Assembly (NCBI RefSeq): GCF_014647875.1
Contig: NZ_BMQA01000004.1
Coordinates: forward strand, 62,001-126,000
Direction: 5' to 3'
Source: Streptomyces brasiliensis
Lineage (GTDB): Bacteria > Actinomycetota > Actinomycetes > Streptomycetales > Streptomycetaceae
DNA: 64,000 nt
Program-made: the position numbers and the translations under genes
Shown: one piece after another, positions 25,437 through 34,339 of the stretch
Numbering within the stretch: position 1 is the stretch's first letter
How the letters are laid out: each line of letters begins with the position of its first letter
Notes under the pieces: generated by a model
The model's input: the letters and a program-made list of their open reading frames with translations, nothing else
Told to the model about the DNA's origin: nothing
The model's database searches: none

Positions 25437-26291
25437 TCACACCGGCTGCGGGACGATCGCCACGGGGCAGTCCGCGTGATGCAGCAGTTTGTGGGCCACC
25501 CGGCCGACCTGGAGCCCGAAGTGCCCCGTCCTGCGGCCCGCGCCGACGATCACGAGGTCGGCGGCGGCCGTGCGGCGCAGCAGCACGTCGTGGGCGTGGC
25601 CCTCGACCGTCGCGCGGCGCACCCGGACGCCCGGGTGGTCCGCCACGGCGTCGCGCAGCAGCGCGTCGAGGCCGGTGGAGGCGTGCTCCTCGGGACGCGC
25701 GGACTCCTCGCCGCTCCCGTCCGCGCGGCGGCGCCAGGCCCGTACGGCGTCGAGGGTGCACTTGCGGGCCGCTGCCTCCCGGAACGCGAACCGCACGGCC
25801 TCGCCGCAGGTGGTGGCGTCCCCGGCGCCGAGCAGGATCCGTTCATGGCTGCTCGCCAGGGCCGCGGGGTCGCCACGCACGACGATCACCGGGCAGGGCG
25901 CGCGGGCCGCGACGGCGAGGCCGACCGATCCGAGGAGCAGTCCCCTGAGCCCGCCGCGCCCGCGCGAACCGGTGACGAGGGCGGTGGCCTCGTTGCCTTC
26001 GCGCACGAGTGCCTCCGCCGCCTCATCGGGGACGATGGCGGTGGTCACCGTCACGGAGGGGTCGTGGCGGCGGGCGCGTTCGGCGGCGGAGCCGACGACG
26101 TGCTCGGCCATCACGCGTTCCGAGGGGCGTTCCAGGCTGTCCGTGGGCACGCCGCCCTCGTAGCGTTCCCAGAGCGAGGCGTGTACCAGTCTGAGGGGCA
26201 GGCCGTGGCGGGCGGCCTCGTCCACCGCCCAGTCGACCGCCCGCAGGCTCGCGTCCGATCCGTCGACGCCCACGACCAGGGGGAGTGTCAT
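25437..26291 (-). CDS. Universal stress protein, two Usp domains
   Basis: A 284-residue tandem Usp from ATG 26291. It opens with [20 protein letters not shown] and contains WERYEGG, seen again in the homologue at 44.9-45.8 kb. Domain 1 closes with [20 protein letters not shown] (ATP loop) and domain 2 with [24 protein letters not shown] (24.0 residues, at 25460-25540), the ending also shared with that homologue. The two are recent paralogues. It lies downstream of nothing on its strand, with a one-mismatch dyad 106 bp upstream. Confidence 0.9.
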   Translation of the reverse strand: MTLPLVVGVDGSDASLRAVDWAVDEAARHGLPLRLVHASLWERYEGGVPTDSLERPSERVMAEHVVGSAAERARRHDPSVTVTTAIVPDEAAEALVREGNEATALVTGSRGRGGLRGLLLGSVGLAVAARAPCPVIVVRGDPAALASSHERILLGAGDATTCGEAVRFAFREAAARKCTLDAVRAWRRRADGSGEESARPEEHASTGLDALLRDAVADHPGVRVRRATVEGHAHDVLLRRTAAADLVIVGAGRRTGHFGLQVGRVAHKLLHHADCPVAIVPQPV

Positions 26292-26397
26292 CGTCCCCAC
26301 CGCCTTTCGCCGGGTTGCCGGGCCCGGCAGTCGGGTGTTCCGTTTCCACGGTCGCACCGGTCGGCGCCCGGCAGCAGTGGCGGTCGGACCCGGACGG

Positions 26398-26411
26398 GGA
26401 CCTTCCGGCCC
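26398..26411. promoter_or_regulatory. Dyad of the DosR-like regulon, GGACCTTCCGGCCC
   Basis: One mismatch (sixth base) to the consensus, 106 bp before the stress protein start at 26291. The remaining sequence to 26800 contains short open frames on both strands but nothing I can support as a gene. Confidence 0.45.
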
Positions 26412-26799
26412 CACCGGGCGTCAGCGGACCAGTACATGCTCCCCGGAGCGCGGGCGGACAGCAGGGTGTGGCCGGGGCGGCCGAGGCCTCCGCTGACGGC
26501 CAGGGTGTGGCCGTCCTCCAGGATGAGGCGGGCCCAGGCGGAGCCGAAAGTCGTCGCCCTCCCGGTGTCACGTGCGTCGGCCCCGGGCAGTGCCCCGGTT
26601 CCGGTGGTGCCGAAATCCGCCCGGCCCTGGTGGTGAGGCGGTTGCCGTGGTGTCCTGGTGTTGGCGGGAAGGACCCGGAAGAGACGCGGGGAAGCGGTCA
26701 GCGGCCGCGCACCGCGCAATCAGGACCCGCGAGAAGCGGATAGAGCCCTTCCCGCCCTCTCGCGCGACCCGCCGGTTCCGGCTGTCCCACTGGTCCTGG

Positions 26800-27429
26800 T
26801 CACCCTCGCCCTCCGCTGAGTTTGCGCCACTGCGGGCCGACGCGCTTCCATTCCTCGTCCCACTCCGCCAGGCGTCGCTTGATCAGGCGGGCGCGGATCA
26901 GACGGCCTCCGGCCCAGGCCAGGGCTCCGGCGGCCGGTGCCACGACGGCTCCCGTGAGGGCCGCCTGGAGCTGCGACTCCATCGGTGACAGCGGTGGCGA
27001 CACGATGCGGTTCGTGCTGTTCGTCCACACCGTGACGCGGCTGCCCGCGGCCGTGCCCGGTTCCACCTGAGCCTGGTCGGTGTGGACCGAGCCGTCGCGT
27101 GTCGTCCAGCGCACGGTGGCCCAGGACCTGCCGGTGTCGTATCCGGTCGCGGACGGTGGGGCGGGCGCCGCGCTCGCGGTCAGTACGGCGGGCACGGCGT
27201 GCACCTCGGCCCGGCGCACCTCCAGCGACCGGTCCACCATCCCTGCCGCGACCGCGCCCGCGAGCACTCCGCCCAGCAGGGTCACCGTCCAGGTGACGAG
27301 CACGATCCAGGCCTCGACGACGTCACAGCTCCGCCGCAGCGGGTTCTGCCGCCAGCGCCAGAGCCGGTAGCCCGTCGTCCGGGGCTTCCTCGGCCTCTTC
27401 CTCTGCTTCGTGCGACGTGTCCTCGCCAT
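26800..27429 (-). CDS. Rv1733c-like membrane protein, copy 1 of 3
   Basis: A 209-residue protein with the layout of M. tuberculosis Rv1733c, a DosR-regulon antigen. A very basic N-terminus precedes YRLWRWRQNPLRR; a first helix follows (AWIVLVTWTVTLLGGVLAG), then a soluble beta-rich loop with ATVRWTTRDGSVHTDQAQ, and a second helix (LTGAVVAPAAGALAWAGG). The motif NPLRR-x-D-VVEAWIVL recurs in all three copies here. Function is unknown; the loop would face outside. It lies 42 bp downstream of the CBS-BON gene, so the two should share the promoter with the dyad at 28244. Confidence 0.82.
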   Translation of the reverse strand: MARTRRTKQRKRPRKPRTTGYRLWRWRQNPLRRSCDVVEAWIVLVTWTVTLLGGVLAGAVAAGMVDRSLEVRRAEVHAVPAVLTASAAPAPPSATGYDTGRSWATVRWTTRDGSVHTDQAQVEPGTAAGSRVTVWTNSTNRIVSPPLSPMESQLQAALTGAVVAPAAGALAWAGGRLIRARLIKRRLAEWDEEWKRVGPQWRKLSGGRG

Positions 27430-27471
27430 GGGTGGACGCCTCCTTCCCTGGCCACGGGTCGCCTTGATGTC

Positions 27472-28173
27472 TCAGACGGGCCGGACTCCCTCCGTGTCCG
27501 GAAGGTCGGGGTCGAGGTCCGGTCGGCGGGGCGGGCCCGTGACCGCGCAGTCCACGTCCACCACGCCCTCGACGGTCCGTGTCAGCCGTGCCGCGACGGG
27601 CGCGACCGAGGTGTCACGGATGCGGCCGGTGAGCGTCACGACACCGTCCCGCACGGTCACCTCGACCCGCTCCTCCGGCAGGACGAACAGCCGTGCCACG
27701 ACCTCCCGGCGCACCTCCTCGGCGATGTCCTCGTCGTCCCGCAGGAACACCTTGAGCAGGTCGGAACGGCTGACCAGGCCCTTGAGGACCCCGGCGCCGT
27801 CGACCACGGGGAGCCGCTTGACCTGGTGGACGGCCATGAGGCGCGCCGCCTGGGCGAGGGTGGCTTCCTCGTCCACGGTGACGGCCGGCGCCGTCATCAG
27901 CTCCTCGGCGGTCACCGCTCCCGCCTTGGCGAGGTCGGACAGCCGCCGCAGCTGGGTGTAGCGATCGGGATCGCCGTCCCGGAACTCCTCCTTGGGCAGC
28001 AGGTCGGCCTCGGAGACGACGCCGACGACGCGCTCCTCGGCGTCGAGCACGGGAAGGGCGCTGACGTTCCACCGCCGCATGGTCCGCACGATGTCCTTGA
28101 AGGCCGCACCGGCACCCAGCGCGACGACGGTGCGGGTCATCACATCCCTCACGACGTAACGCGTGCCCTCCAT
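27472..28173 (-). CDS. CBS-pair plus BON domain protein
   Basis: A 233-residue protein. Two CBS motifs span residues of about 8-155: VRDVMTRTVVALGAG with VVGVVSEADLLPKEEF, and AEELMTAPAVTVDEEA with VKRLPVVDGAG and LKGLVSRSDLLKVFL. A BON domain follows (EVTVRDGVVTLTGRI). CBS pairs bind adenine nucleotides, so this may sense energy charge; BON domains often bind membranes or partners. Homologues are common in DosR-type regulons (compare Rv2626c, CBS only). ATG 28173 has GGAGGCCGCC upstream, and a perfect dyad lies 70 bp upstream. Confidence 0.87.
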   Translation of the reverse strand: MEGTRYVVRDVMTRTVVALGAGAAFKDIVRTMRRWNVSALPVLDAEERVVGVVSEADLLPKEEFRDGDPDRYTQLRRLSDLAKAGAVTAEELMTAPAVTVDEEATLAQAARLMAVHQVKRLPVVDGAGVLKGLVSRSDLLKVFLRDDEDIAEEVRREVVARLFVLPEERVEVTVRDGVVTLTGRIRDTSVAPVAARLTRTVEGVVDVDCAVTGPPRRPDLDPDLPDTEGVRPV

Positions 28174-28243
28174 GGCGGCCTCCAGTGTGCTCGGGTGCCC
28201 GCTGCGACACCTCCAGAGTCGGTCAGGAGTCCACTGATCGCAT

Positions 28244-28257
28244 GGGCCGAACGGCCC
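28244..28257. promoter_or_regulatory. Dyad of the DosR-like regulon, GGGCCGAACGGCCC
   Basis: Fully symmetric apart from the AA centre. It is 70 bp before the CBS-BON start and just after the histidine kinase stop. Confidence 0.65.
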
Positions 28258-28279
28258 CGCCCGCTGCGCCGTGCGATGT

Positions 28280-30025
28280 CTACGCCTTCTTTTCGGCGCC
28301 GGCGTCGTCCTCCGAGTTCACCGGCACGCACCACACCAGCCTGGTCCCGCCGCCCTCGGGAGTGCTCAACTCCAGCCGCCCGCCCAGCTGCTGGGCCCGC
28401 TCGGCCATGTTGCGCAGCCCGCTGCGGCGGCCGTCCGGCGGGATGCCCACACCGTCGTCGGTGACCGACAGCCGCAGCTCGCGCCCGTCCGTGATCAGGG
28501 CCACCTCGGCCCGGGTGGCACGGGCGTGCCGCGCGATGTTGGTCAGGGCCTCGGAGAGCACGGCCACCACGTGGTCGCCGGTCTCCTTCGGCACGTCGGT
28601 GTCCACCAGGCCCTCCATGCGGACGCTGGGGGCGAAGCCCAGCACGGAGGCGGCCTCGCCCGCCACCCGGACGACCCGGGCCCGCAGTCCGGTCCCGGCG
28701 GTGCCCTCGCGCGCCCGCAGACCGAAGATCGTCGACCGGATGATCTTGATGGTCTCGTCCAGGTCGTCAACGGCGCGCAGCACCCGCTCGGAGGCCTCGG
28801 CGTGCTCGATGAAGCGGCCCGCGCTCTGCAGGGTCATCCCGGTGGCGAACAGCCGCTGGATCGCAAGATCGTGCAGGTCACGGGCGATCCGGTCGCGGTC
28901 CTTGAGCACCGCGATCTGCTCCGCGTCCTGGCGGCGCTCGGCGAGCTCCATGGCGATGGCCGCCTGCGCCGAGAAGACCTGGAGCGGCTCGGTCTCCTTG
29001 TCCGCGAACGGAGTCTGGCCGGCCTCCCGCACGAGCAGGACGACACCGCGTACGCCGCCCTCTCCCGTGCCGACGGGGACCGCCACCCCCGGGCCCAGGC
29101 CGGCGAACCGGGGCGGACCGGCCGGGAAACGCTCGTCGAGGGCGAGGTCCGCGCTGGTGACCGCCTGCGCGCCGGAGAACGCCTCGCCGATCAGGCTGCC
29201 GTCCACCGGCAGCACCAGCCCTCTGAAGGCCTCGGCCTCCTGCCCGAGCGCCAGCTCCACCTCGAGCGAGCCGGTGTCCTCCATGGGCATGGCCACGACC
29301 GCCAGGGCGGCACCGGTGATCTCGCGGGCACGCTCGGCGATCAGGCCGAGAACCTCGGTGCGCCCGGCGCCGGACATCAGGCTGTGGGTGATCTCGGAGT
29401 TGGCCTGCAGCCAGCGCTCGCGCAGCCGGGACTCCGCGTACAGCCGGGCGTTGTCGATCGCGACACCGGCCGCCACCGCCAGCGTCAGCGTGACGGAGAC
29501 GTCCTCCTCGTCGAACTGGCCGCCGCCCCGCTTCTCGGTGAGGTACAGATTGCCGAAGACCTGGTCCCGCACCCGGATCGGGACGCCGAGGAAGCTGTTC
29601 ATCGGCGGGTGGTGAGGCGGGAAGCCGTACGACGCCGGGTGCTCGGAGAGCTTCGCCAGGCGCAGCGGCTCGGGGTTGCGGATCAGCTCGCCGAGGATGC
29701 CGTGGCCCTCCGGGAACGGGCCGATCCGGTGGATCAGGTCCTCGGCGACCCCGACCGTGTGGAAGGCCGACAGCCGCTTGCCGTCGGGACCGATCACGCC
29801 GAGGGCGGCGTACTCCGCGTCGACCAGGACCGCCGCGGCCTCCACGATGCTGCGCAGGGCCTGCTCCAGGTCCAGTTCACGGCCGACCGAGAGCACCGCC
29901 TCCAGCAGGCTGTGGACCCGGTCACGGGTTCCGCGGGCCGCGTCGAGGCGGGCCTGCAGCTCCTCCAGCAGCTCGTCCAGCCTCAGCTGCGGCAGCCGTA
30001 CGCGGGCCTCCTCCGGGCTTCCCAC
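28280..30025 (-). CDS. DosS/OsdK-like two-GAF sensor histidine kinase
   Basis: A 581-residue soluble kinase from GTG 30025 (GGAGG 7 bp upstream). GAF-A covers residues of about 40-200, GAF-B about 215-370, then HisKA_3 with the phosphoacceptor His385 in ARDLHDLAIQRLFATGM, and an HATPase with SEALTNIARHA and DDGVGIP. GAF-A contains HPASYGFPPHHPPM and GNLYLTEK: His139 and Tyr161 sit 22 residues apart, as do the haem-ligand His149 and distal Tyr171 of M. tuberculosis DosS. A haem-based redox or gas sensor is therefore likely. The cognate regulator is probably the DosR-like protein at 53.8 kb. A one-mismatch dyad lies 137 bp upstream. Confidence 0.88.
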   Translation of the reverse strand: MGSPEEARVRLPQLRLDELLEELQARLDAARGTRDRVHSLLEAVLSVGRELDLEQALRSIVEAAAVLVDAEYAALGVIGPDGKRLSAFHTVGVAEDLIHRIGPFPEGHGILGELIRNPEPLRLAKLSEHPASYGFPPHHPPMNSFLGVPIRVRDQVFGNLYLTEKRGGGQFDEEDVSVTLTLAVAAGVAIDNARLYAESRLRERWLQANSEITHSLMSGAGRTEVLGLIAERAREITGAALAVVAMPMEDTGSLEVELALGQEAEAFRGLVLPVDGSLIGEAFSGAQAVTSADLALDERFPAGPPRFAGLGPGVAVPVGTGEGGVRGVVLLVREAGQTPFADKETEPLQVFSAQAAIAMELAERRQDAEQIAVLKDRDRIARDLHDLAIQRLFATGMTLQSAGRFIEHAEASERVLRAVDDLDETIKIIRSTIFGLRAREGTAGTGLRARVVRVAGEAASVLGFAPSVRMEGLVDTDVPKETGDHVVAVLSEALTNIARHARATRAEVALITDGRELRLSVTDDGVGIPPDGRRSGLRNMAERAQQLGGRLELSTPEGGGTRLVWCVPVNSEDDAGAEKKA

Positions 30026-30162
30026 GTGCGTTCCTCCAGGTCCCCTCAACGCGCGGACACGAATGTTCCGGTCATGTGCCACCGTAATGGTCGCCGCACC
30101 ATGGCGGTACCGGTTCCCTCCGGTCCGCCCGTGCGACGACCGCATCACCCGCGTGGCTGCCG

Positions 30163-30176
30163 GTACCGGCCGGACC
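30163..30176. promoter_or_regulatory. Dyad-like site between kinase and PPDK, GTACCGGCCGGACC
   Basis: One mismatch to GGNCCG-NN-CGGNCC (second base). It is 137 bp from the kinase start and 192 bp from the PPDK start. A weaker copy, GGGTCGTACGGCAC at 30287-30300, has two mismatches and lies 68 bp before PPDK. Confidence 0.4.
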
Positions 30177-30368
30177 ATGCCAGGGCCACGAGCCGCTCAC
30201 AGAGCGGGCCGGTCACTCCTGGACGATTCTGGATGTCCGAGGCGTGCGCTGACCGTCACGCCCCGGAGCCGCCCGGCCCACCCGAGGGGTCGTACGGCAC
30301 CTGCCCGTGCGCGACGGCGCGCTCGACGCTGAAGGCACACCGGATCCCGTAGCGAGGAGAGCGGCGTC

Positions 30369-33056
30369 ATGGTTCGTTACGTGTACGACTTCGCGGACGG
30401 CGGCCGTGACATGGCCGACCTGCTGGGCGGCAAGGGGGCGAACCTGGCCGAGATGACCCGGCTGGGGCTGCCCGTCCCGCCGGGGTTCACCGTGACCACG
30501 GAGGCCTGCCGGGCGTTCCTGGCGACCGGCGCCGAACCGCAGGGCATGGCGGAGGAGGTGACCCGGCATCTGACGGCCCTGGAGACCGCCGCGGGGCGGG
30601 AGCTGGGCCGGCCGGACGATCCGCTGCTGCTGTCCGTGCGCTCCGGGGCACGGTTCTCGATGCCCGGCATGATGGAGACGGTCCTGGACATCGGTCTCAC
30701 CGACGCGTCGGTGCCGGGCCTGGCCAAGGTCTCCGGGAGCGAGCGCTTCGCCTGGGACTCCTACCGCCGGCTCCTGCAGATGTTCGGCAGCACGGTCATG
30801 GGCGTCGACGCGGCCCTGTTCGAGGAGGCCATCACCCGGCTCAAGGAGGCCCGCGAGGCCCCGGACGACGTCCATCTCGAGGCGGCCGATCTCCAAGGCC
30901 TGGTCGAGACCTACAAGCGCGTGATCCGGGACGAGACGGGCCAGGACTTCCCGCAGTCCCCCGCCGAGCAGCTGCGGCTCGCGATCCTCGCGGTGTTCCG
31001 CTCGTGGAACGGCGAGCGCGCCCGTCTGTACCGGCGCCGCGAGCACATCCCCGACGACCTGGGCACCGCGGTCACGGTGCAGCGCATGGTGTTCGGCAAC
31101 CTGGGCGCGGACTCCGGCAGCGGTGTCGCCTTCACCCGCGACCCCGCCACGGGGCGCCCCGGTCTGTACGGCGACTACCTGGCGAACGCGCAGGGCGAGG
31201 ACGTCGTCGCCGGCATCCGCAACGCCGTACCGCTCGCCGAACTCGAACGGCTCGACCCGCGGTCGTACCGGCGGCTGCGCGACCACGCGCAGACACTGGA
31301 GCGGCACTACCGGGACCTGTGCGACATCGAGTTCACCATCGAGCGCGGGACGCTGTGGATGCTGCAGACCCGCGTCGGCAAGCGCACCGCCGAGGCCGCG
31401 TTCGCCATCGCCGCCGAGCTGGTCGAGGAGGGCCTGATCACGCCGGACGAGTCGCTGGCACGGGTCGGCGGGGAGGGGCTCGCGCGGCTGATGTTCCCCC
31501 GCTTCGACACCTCCGCGACCGGCGAGCCGCTGGCCCACGGCATTCCGGCCTCGCCGGGCGCGGCGGTCGGCGCGGTGGTCTTCGACTCCGCCGAGGCCGT
31601 ACGGCGCGCGGGGGCCGGCGAGGACGTGATCCTCGTACGGCAGGAGACGACTCCGGACGACCTGCCCGGCATGGTCGCCGCCCAGGCGGTCCTGACCAGC
31701 CGCGGCGGCAAGACCAGTCACGCCGCCGTGGTGGCCCGCGGCATGGGCAAGGTCTGCGTGTGCGGCGCGGAGGAACTCTCCGTCGACACCGGGGCCCGGC
31801 GCTTCACCACTCGCGACGGCACCGTCGTCGAGGAGGGCACGACCGTCTCGGTGGACGGCTCGGCAGGCGCCGTGTACCCGGGTGCGGTGCCGCTGGTGGC
31901 GTCCGCCGCGATGCGTTACCTGGAGACCGGCGAGCAGACGGACGGCATAGTGACCGCGGTCGCCCGCGCCCTGAGCCGGGCCGACTCGGTACGGCGGCTC
32001 GAGGTGCGGGCCAACGCCGACACCCCCGAGGACGCGGCGCGCGCCCGGCGCTTCGGCGCGCAGGGCATCGGGCTGTGCCGCACGGAACACATGTTCCTGG
32101 GCGAGCGGCGCCGGCTGGTCGAGGAGATGATCCTGGCCCGCACGGACTCCGCACGGGACCGGGCGCTGGCGGCGCTGCTGCCGCTGCAGCGGCAGGACTT
32201 CACCGGGATCCTGGCGGCGATGGACGGCCTGCCGGTCACCATCCGGCTTCTCGACCCGCCGCTGCACGAGTTCCTGCCCGACCGCACCGAACTCGCCGTC
32301 CGTGTCGCCTCCGCCGAGGCCGCCGGGCGTCGACCCGATCCGCACGACGTCGAGCTGCTCGACGCGGTGAGCCGGATGCACGAGGAGAACCCGATGCTCG
32401 GCCTGCGCGGTGTGCGGCTGGGACTCGTGGTGCCGGGGCTGGTCGCGATGCAGGTGCGGGCGATCGCCGAGGCGGTCGTGGAGCGCGTCCGGGCCGGCGG
32501 CTCGCCGGAGGCCGAGATCATGGTGCCGCTGGTCGGCGCCGTCGAGGAACTACGCATCGAGCGCGAGGAGGTGGAGCGGGTGCTGGCCGAGGTGTCGAAG
32601 GAGTCCGGCGTCGCCGTGCACTGCCCGGTCGGCACGATGATCGAGCTGCCCCGGGCCGCGCTCACCGCCGGACGGATCGCCGGCGAGGCCCAGTTCTTCT
32701 CCTTCGGCACCAACGATCTGACCCAGACGACCTGGGGCTTCTCCCGGGACGACGTCGAGGCCGCGTTCTTCTCCGCCTACCTCGACAAGGGTGTGTTCGC
32801 CACCTCGCCGTTCGAGACGATCGACCGCGACGGCGTCGGCCGGCTGGTCCGCATCGCCGTCGAGGAGGGCCGGGCCGCCCGCCCGGACCTGAAGATCGGC
32901 GTCTGCGGCGAGCACGGCGGCGATCCCGACTCGGTCCACTTCTTCCACGGCGCGGGACTGGACTACGTGTCCTGTTCGCCGTTCCGGGTCCCGGTCGCCC
33001 GGCTGGAGGCCGGCCGGGCCGCACTGGCCCGGACGGGGACGAGCGACAGCCGGTGA
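30369..33056 (+). CDS. ppdK: Pyruvate, phosphate dikinase
   Basis: An 895-residue full-length PPDK, interconverting pyruvate, ATP and phosphate with PEP, AMP and pyrophosphate. The ATP-grasp domain starts with DLLGGKGANLAEMTRLGLPV. The swivelling phosphohistidine is His451 in SRGGKTSHAAVVARGMG. The PEP-binding barrel shows GLCRTEHMFLG, FGTNDLTQTTWGFSRDD and GVCGEHGGDP with catalytic Cys846. Under low energy it can run toward ATP from PEP and pyrophosphate. GAGGAGAG precedes ATG 30369. It is divergent from the sensor kinase, placing PPDK beside the likely regulator of the island. Confidence 0.93.
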   Translation: MVRYVYDFADGGRDMADLLGGKGANLAEMTRLGLPVPPGFTVTTEACRAFLATGAEPQGMAEEVTRHLTALETAAGRELGRPDDPLLLSVRSGARFSMPGMMETVLDIGLTDASVPGLAKVSGSERFAWDSYRRLLQMFGSTVMGVDAALFEEAITRLKEAREAPDDVHLEAADLQGLVETYKRVIRDETGQDFPQSPAEQLRLAILAVFRSWNGERARLYRRREHIPDDLGTAVTVQRMVFGNLGADSGSGVAFTRDPATGRPGLYGDYLANAQGEDVVAGIRNAVPLAELERLDPRSYRRLRDHAQTLERHYRDLCDIEFTIERGTLWMLQTRVGKRTAEAAFAIAAELVEEGLITPDESLARVGGEGLARLMFPRFDTSATGEPLAHGIPASPGAAVGAVVFDSAEAVRRAGAGEDVILVRQETTPDDLPGMVAAQAVLTSRGGKTSHAAVVARGMGKVCVCGAEELSVDTGARRFTTRDGTVVEEGTTVSVDGSAGAVYPGAVPLVASAAMRYLETGEQTDGIVTAVARALSRADSVRRLEVRANADTPEDAARARRFGAQGIGLCRTEHMFLGERRRLVEEMILARTDSARDRALAALLPLQRQDFTGILAAMDGLPVTIRLLDPPLHEFLPDRTELAVRVASAEAAGRRPDPHDVELLDAVSRMHEENPMLGLRGVRLGLVVPGLVAMQVRAIAEAVVERVRAGGSPEAEIMVPLVGAVEELRIEREEVERVLAEVSKESGVAVHCPVGTMIELPRAALTAGRIAGEAQFFSFGTNDLTQTTWGFSRDDVEAAFFSAYLDKGVFATSPFETIDRDGVGRLVRIAVEEGRAARPDLKIGVCGEHGGDPDSVHFFHGAGLDYVSCSPFRVPVARLEAGRAALARTGTSDSR

Positions 33057-33097
33057 ACCGAGGGGCGCAGGCGCCGTACACTTCCCCCCTTCTGTCT

Positions 33098-33110
33098 TGA
33101 CGGACCGTCA
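33098..33110. promoter_or_regulatory. Short perfect palindrome TGACGGACCGTCA before the HPF-like gene
   Basis: Six-base arms with one central base, 15 bp before the start codon of the next gene and about 40 bp after the PPDK stop. It could be an operator, a translation-control hairpin, or part of a promoter (it begins TTGACG). Confidence 0.35.
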
Positions 33111-33125
33111 CAAGGGGTACAGCGC

Positions 33126-33533
33126 ATGACAGTTCATGAGGCGGCCGGCAGCAGTGTTCGGGTGCGGGCCGACGGAGACGTGGGCGAGAAGGACCTCGCC
33201 CATGTCCGCGCCAAGGTCGAGGCGGCCCTGGCCCGGCCGGGGCTCGGGGAGGTCAGCGGCGAGGTGCGTGTCGCCCGGGCCGCGGCGCACCACGCCGGAC
33301 AGCCGTGGTCGGCCGGCGCCGAGATCCGCGTCGGGAAGCACGCCGTACTCGTCCGCGCCGAGGAGGCCACCGCGCACGAGCTCGCCGACCGGCTGGCGGA
33401 CCGGCTGCGCGTGCAGGCCGAGCGGGTGGCGCACCGCGCGGGCACGGCCCGCAGGTCGGCCGGGCCGCCGCCGTGGCGCGGCGGCGAGGCCGACGCGCGG
33501 GCGGCCGAGAAGGTTCCGCCGCGCGAGGTGTGA
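33126..33533 (+). CDS. HPF/RaiA-like ribosome-associated protein
   Basis: A 135-residue protein with features of the ribosome hibernation (sigma-54 modulation, RaiA) fold: VRVRADGDVGEKDLAHVRAK helix 1, a beta strand EVRVARAAAH, then AEIRVGKHAVLVRAEEATAH and a long helix ELADRLADRLRVQAERV. The C-terminal extension of long HPFs is missing and replaced by a charged Pro/Arg tail. A related protein, Rv0079, belongs to the DosR regulon and lowers translation. A role in ribosome dormancy is inferred. It follows PPDK by 69 bp. Confidence 0.65.
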   Translation: MTVHEAAGSSVRVRADGDVGEKDLAHVRAKVEAALARPGLGEVSGEVRVARAAAHHAGQPWSAGAEIRVGKHAVLVRAEEATAHELADRLADRLRVQAERVAHRAGTARRSAGPPPWRGGEADARAAEKVPPREV

Positions 33534-33548
33534 GGGACGTCCGGCCCC

Positions 33549-33590
33549 GCCCTGGGGACCGTACGGCCCCCAGGGCGGCCCGTTCGGCCC
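33549..33590. promoter_or_regulatory. Tandem DosR-type dyads inside a 28-bp palindrome
   Basis: GGACCGTACGGCCC (33556-33569) and GGCCCGTTCGGCCC (33577-33590) both match the consensus perfectly, with centres 21 bp apart, two helical turns. The first is nested in a larger inverted repeat at 33549-33576 whose 9-base outer arms (GCCCTGGGG/CCCCAGGGC) are perfect. It may be both a terminator for the HPF-like gene and a paired operator. Confidence 0.6.
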
Positions 33591-33724
33591 TGGATCCCGG
33601 GGCCCGCACGGGAGACACTGGACTCAGGAGCGGCACCGATCCCCCGCGGTGTCGCTCCGTTCTCGCGCGCGTTCTCGTATGTGCCGTGGCCCGCGACCGA
33701 AGGATCCGTCCGGACGCCGCGCCA

Positions 33725-33738
33725 GGGCCGAACGGCCC
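33725..33738. promoter_or_regulatory. Dyad of the DosR-like regulon, GGGCCGAACGGCCC
   Basis: Perfect match, 118 bp before the PNPOx-fold gene at 33857. The interval 33534-33856 holds three dyads and no convincing ORF. Confidence 0.65.
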
Positions 33739-33856
33739 TAGCGGGTCGGCGTGCGGCGCGGTCGAATGATCACCCTGAGACCGCTCGCGGTCTCTCCCGG
33801 ACACGGACGAGCCGGATGCAGAGAAGAGTGAGCGACGCACCCGTACGGAACCCGCC

Positions 33857-34312
33857 ATGACCCGTAACGACGACCCATCACCCCGGAGCATCGACCTCGA
33901 CCGCGTCGAGGCGCTGCGGCTGCTGGGCAGCGTCTCGCTGGGAAGGATCGTCTTCACCCGGCACGCGCTGCCCACCATCCGCCCGGTCAACCATGTCCTG
34001 GACGACGGTGACATCATCATCCGCACCCACGAGGGTGCCGCGCTGACCTCGCACGCCCGGCAGGCCGACGGTTCGGGCGTGGTCGTCGCCTACGAGGCCG
34101 ACGTCATCGACCCGGACACACACCTGGGCTGGAGCGTGGTGGTAACGGGGTACGCCCGGCTGGTCACCGATCCGGACGAACTCGCCCGTGTCCAGAAGCT
34201 GGTCCATCCCTGGGTGCAGGAGCACAGCATGGCGTACGCGGTCCGCATCCATCCCGACCTGGTCACCGGGGTGCGTCTGACCGGCGTCGACGGCCGGGCG
34301 GACGGCGACTGA
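33857..34312 (+). CDS. PNPOx-fold (pyridoxamine 5'-phosphate oxidase-like) protein, copy 1
   Basis: A 151-residue split-barrel flavin-binding protein. Signature segments are LLGSVSLGRIVFTRHALPTIRPVNHVLDDGDI (positions 33930-34025) and LGWSVVVTGYARLVTDPDE, typical of the PNPOx-like class-II group that binds FMN or F420 and is frequent in DosR-type regulons. No pyridoxine-oxidase substrate residues are evident, so true PNPOx activity is unlikely. Start ATG 33857 with a poor ribosome site. A perfect dyad sits 118 bp upstream. It converges with the stress protein gene 28 bp downstream. Confidence 0.82.
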   Translation: MTRNDDPSPRSIDLDRVEALRLLGSVSLGRIVFTRHALPTIRPVNHVLDDGDIIIRTHEGAALTSHARQADGSGVVVAYEADVIDPDTHLGWSVVVTGYARLVTDPDELARVQKLVHPWVQEHSMAYAVRIHPDLVTGVRLTGVDGRADGD

Positions 34313-34339
34313 ACGCTCCCGGCCGGCGGCGTGGGCGGG

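Noticed and set aside
26285..26743. Open frames on both strands in the gap before the Rv1733c-like gene
   Set aside because: A short stretch ([20 protein letters not shown] on the minus strand) looks protein-like, but there is no start, ribosome site or recognisable family.
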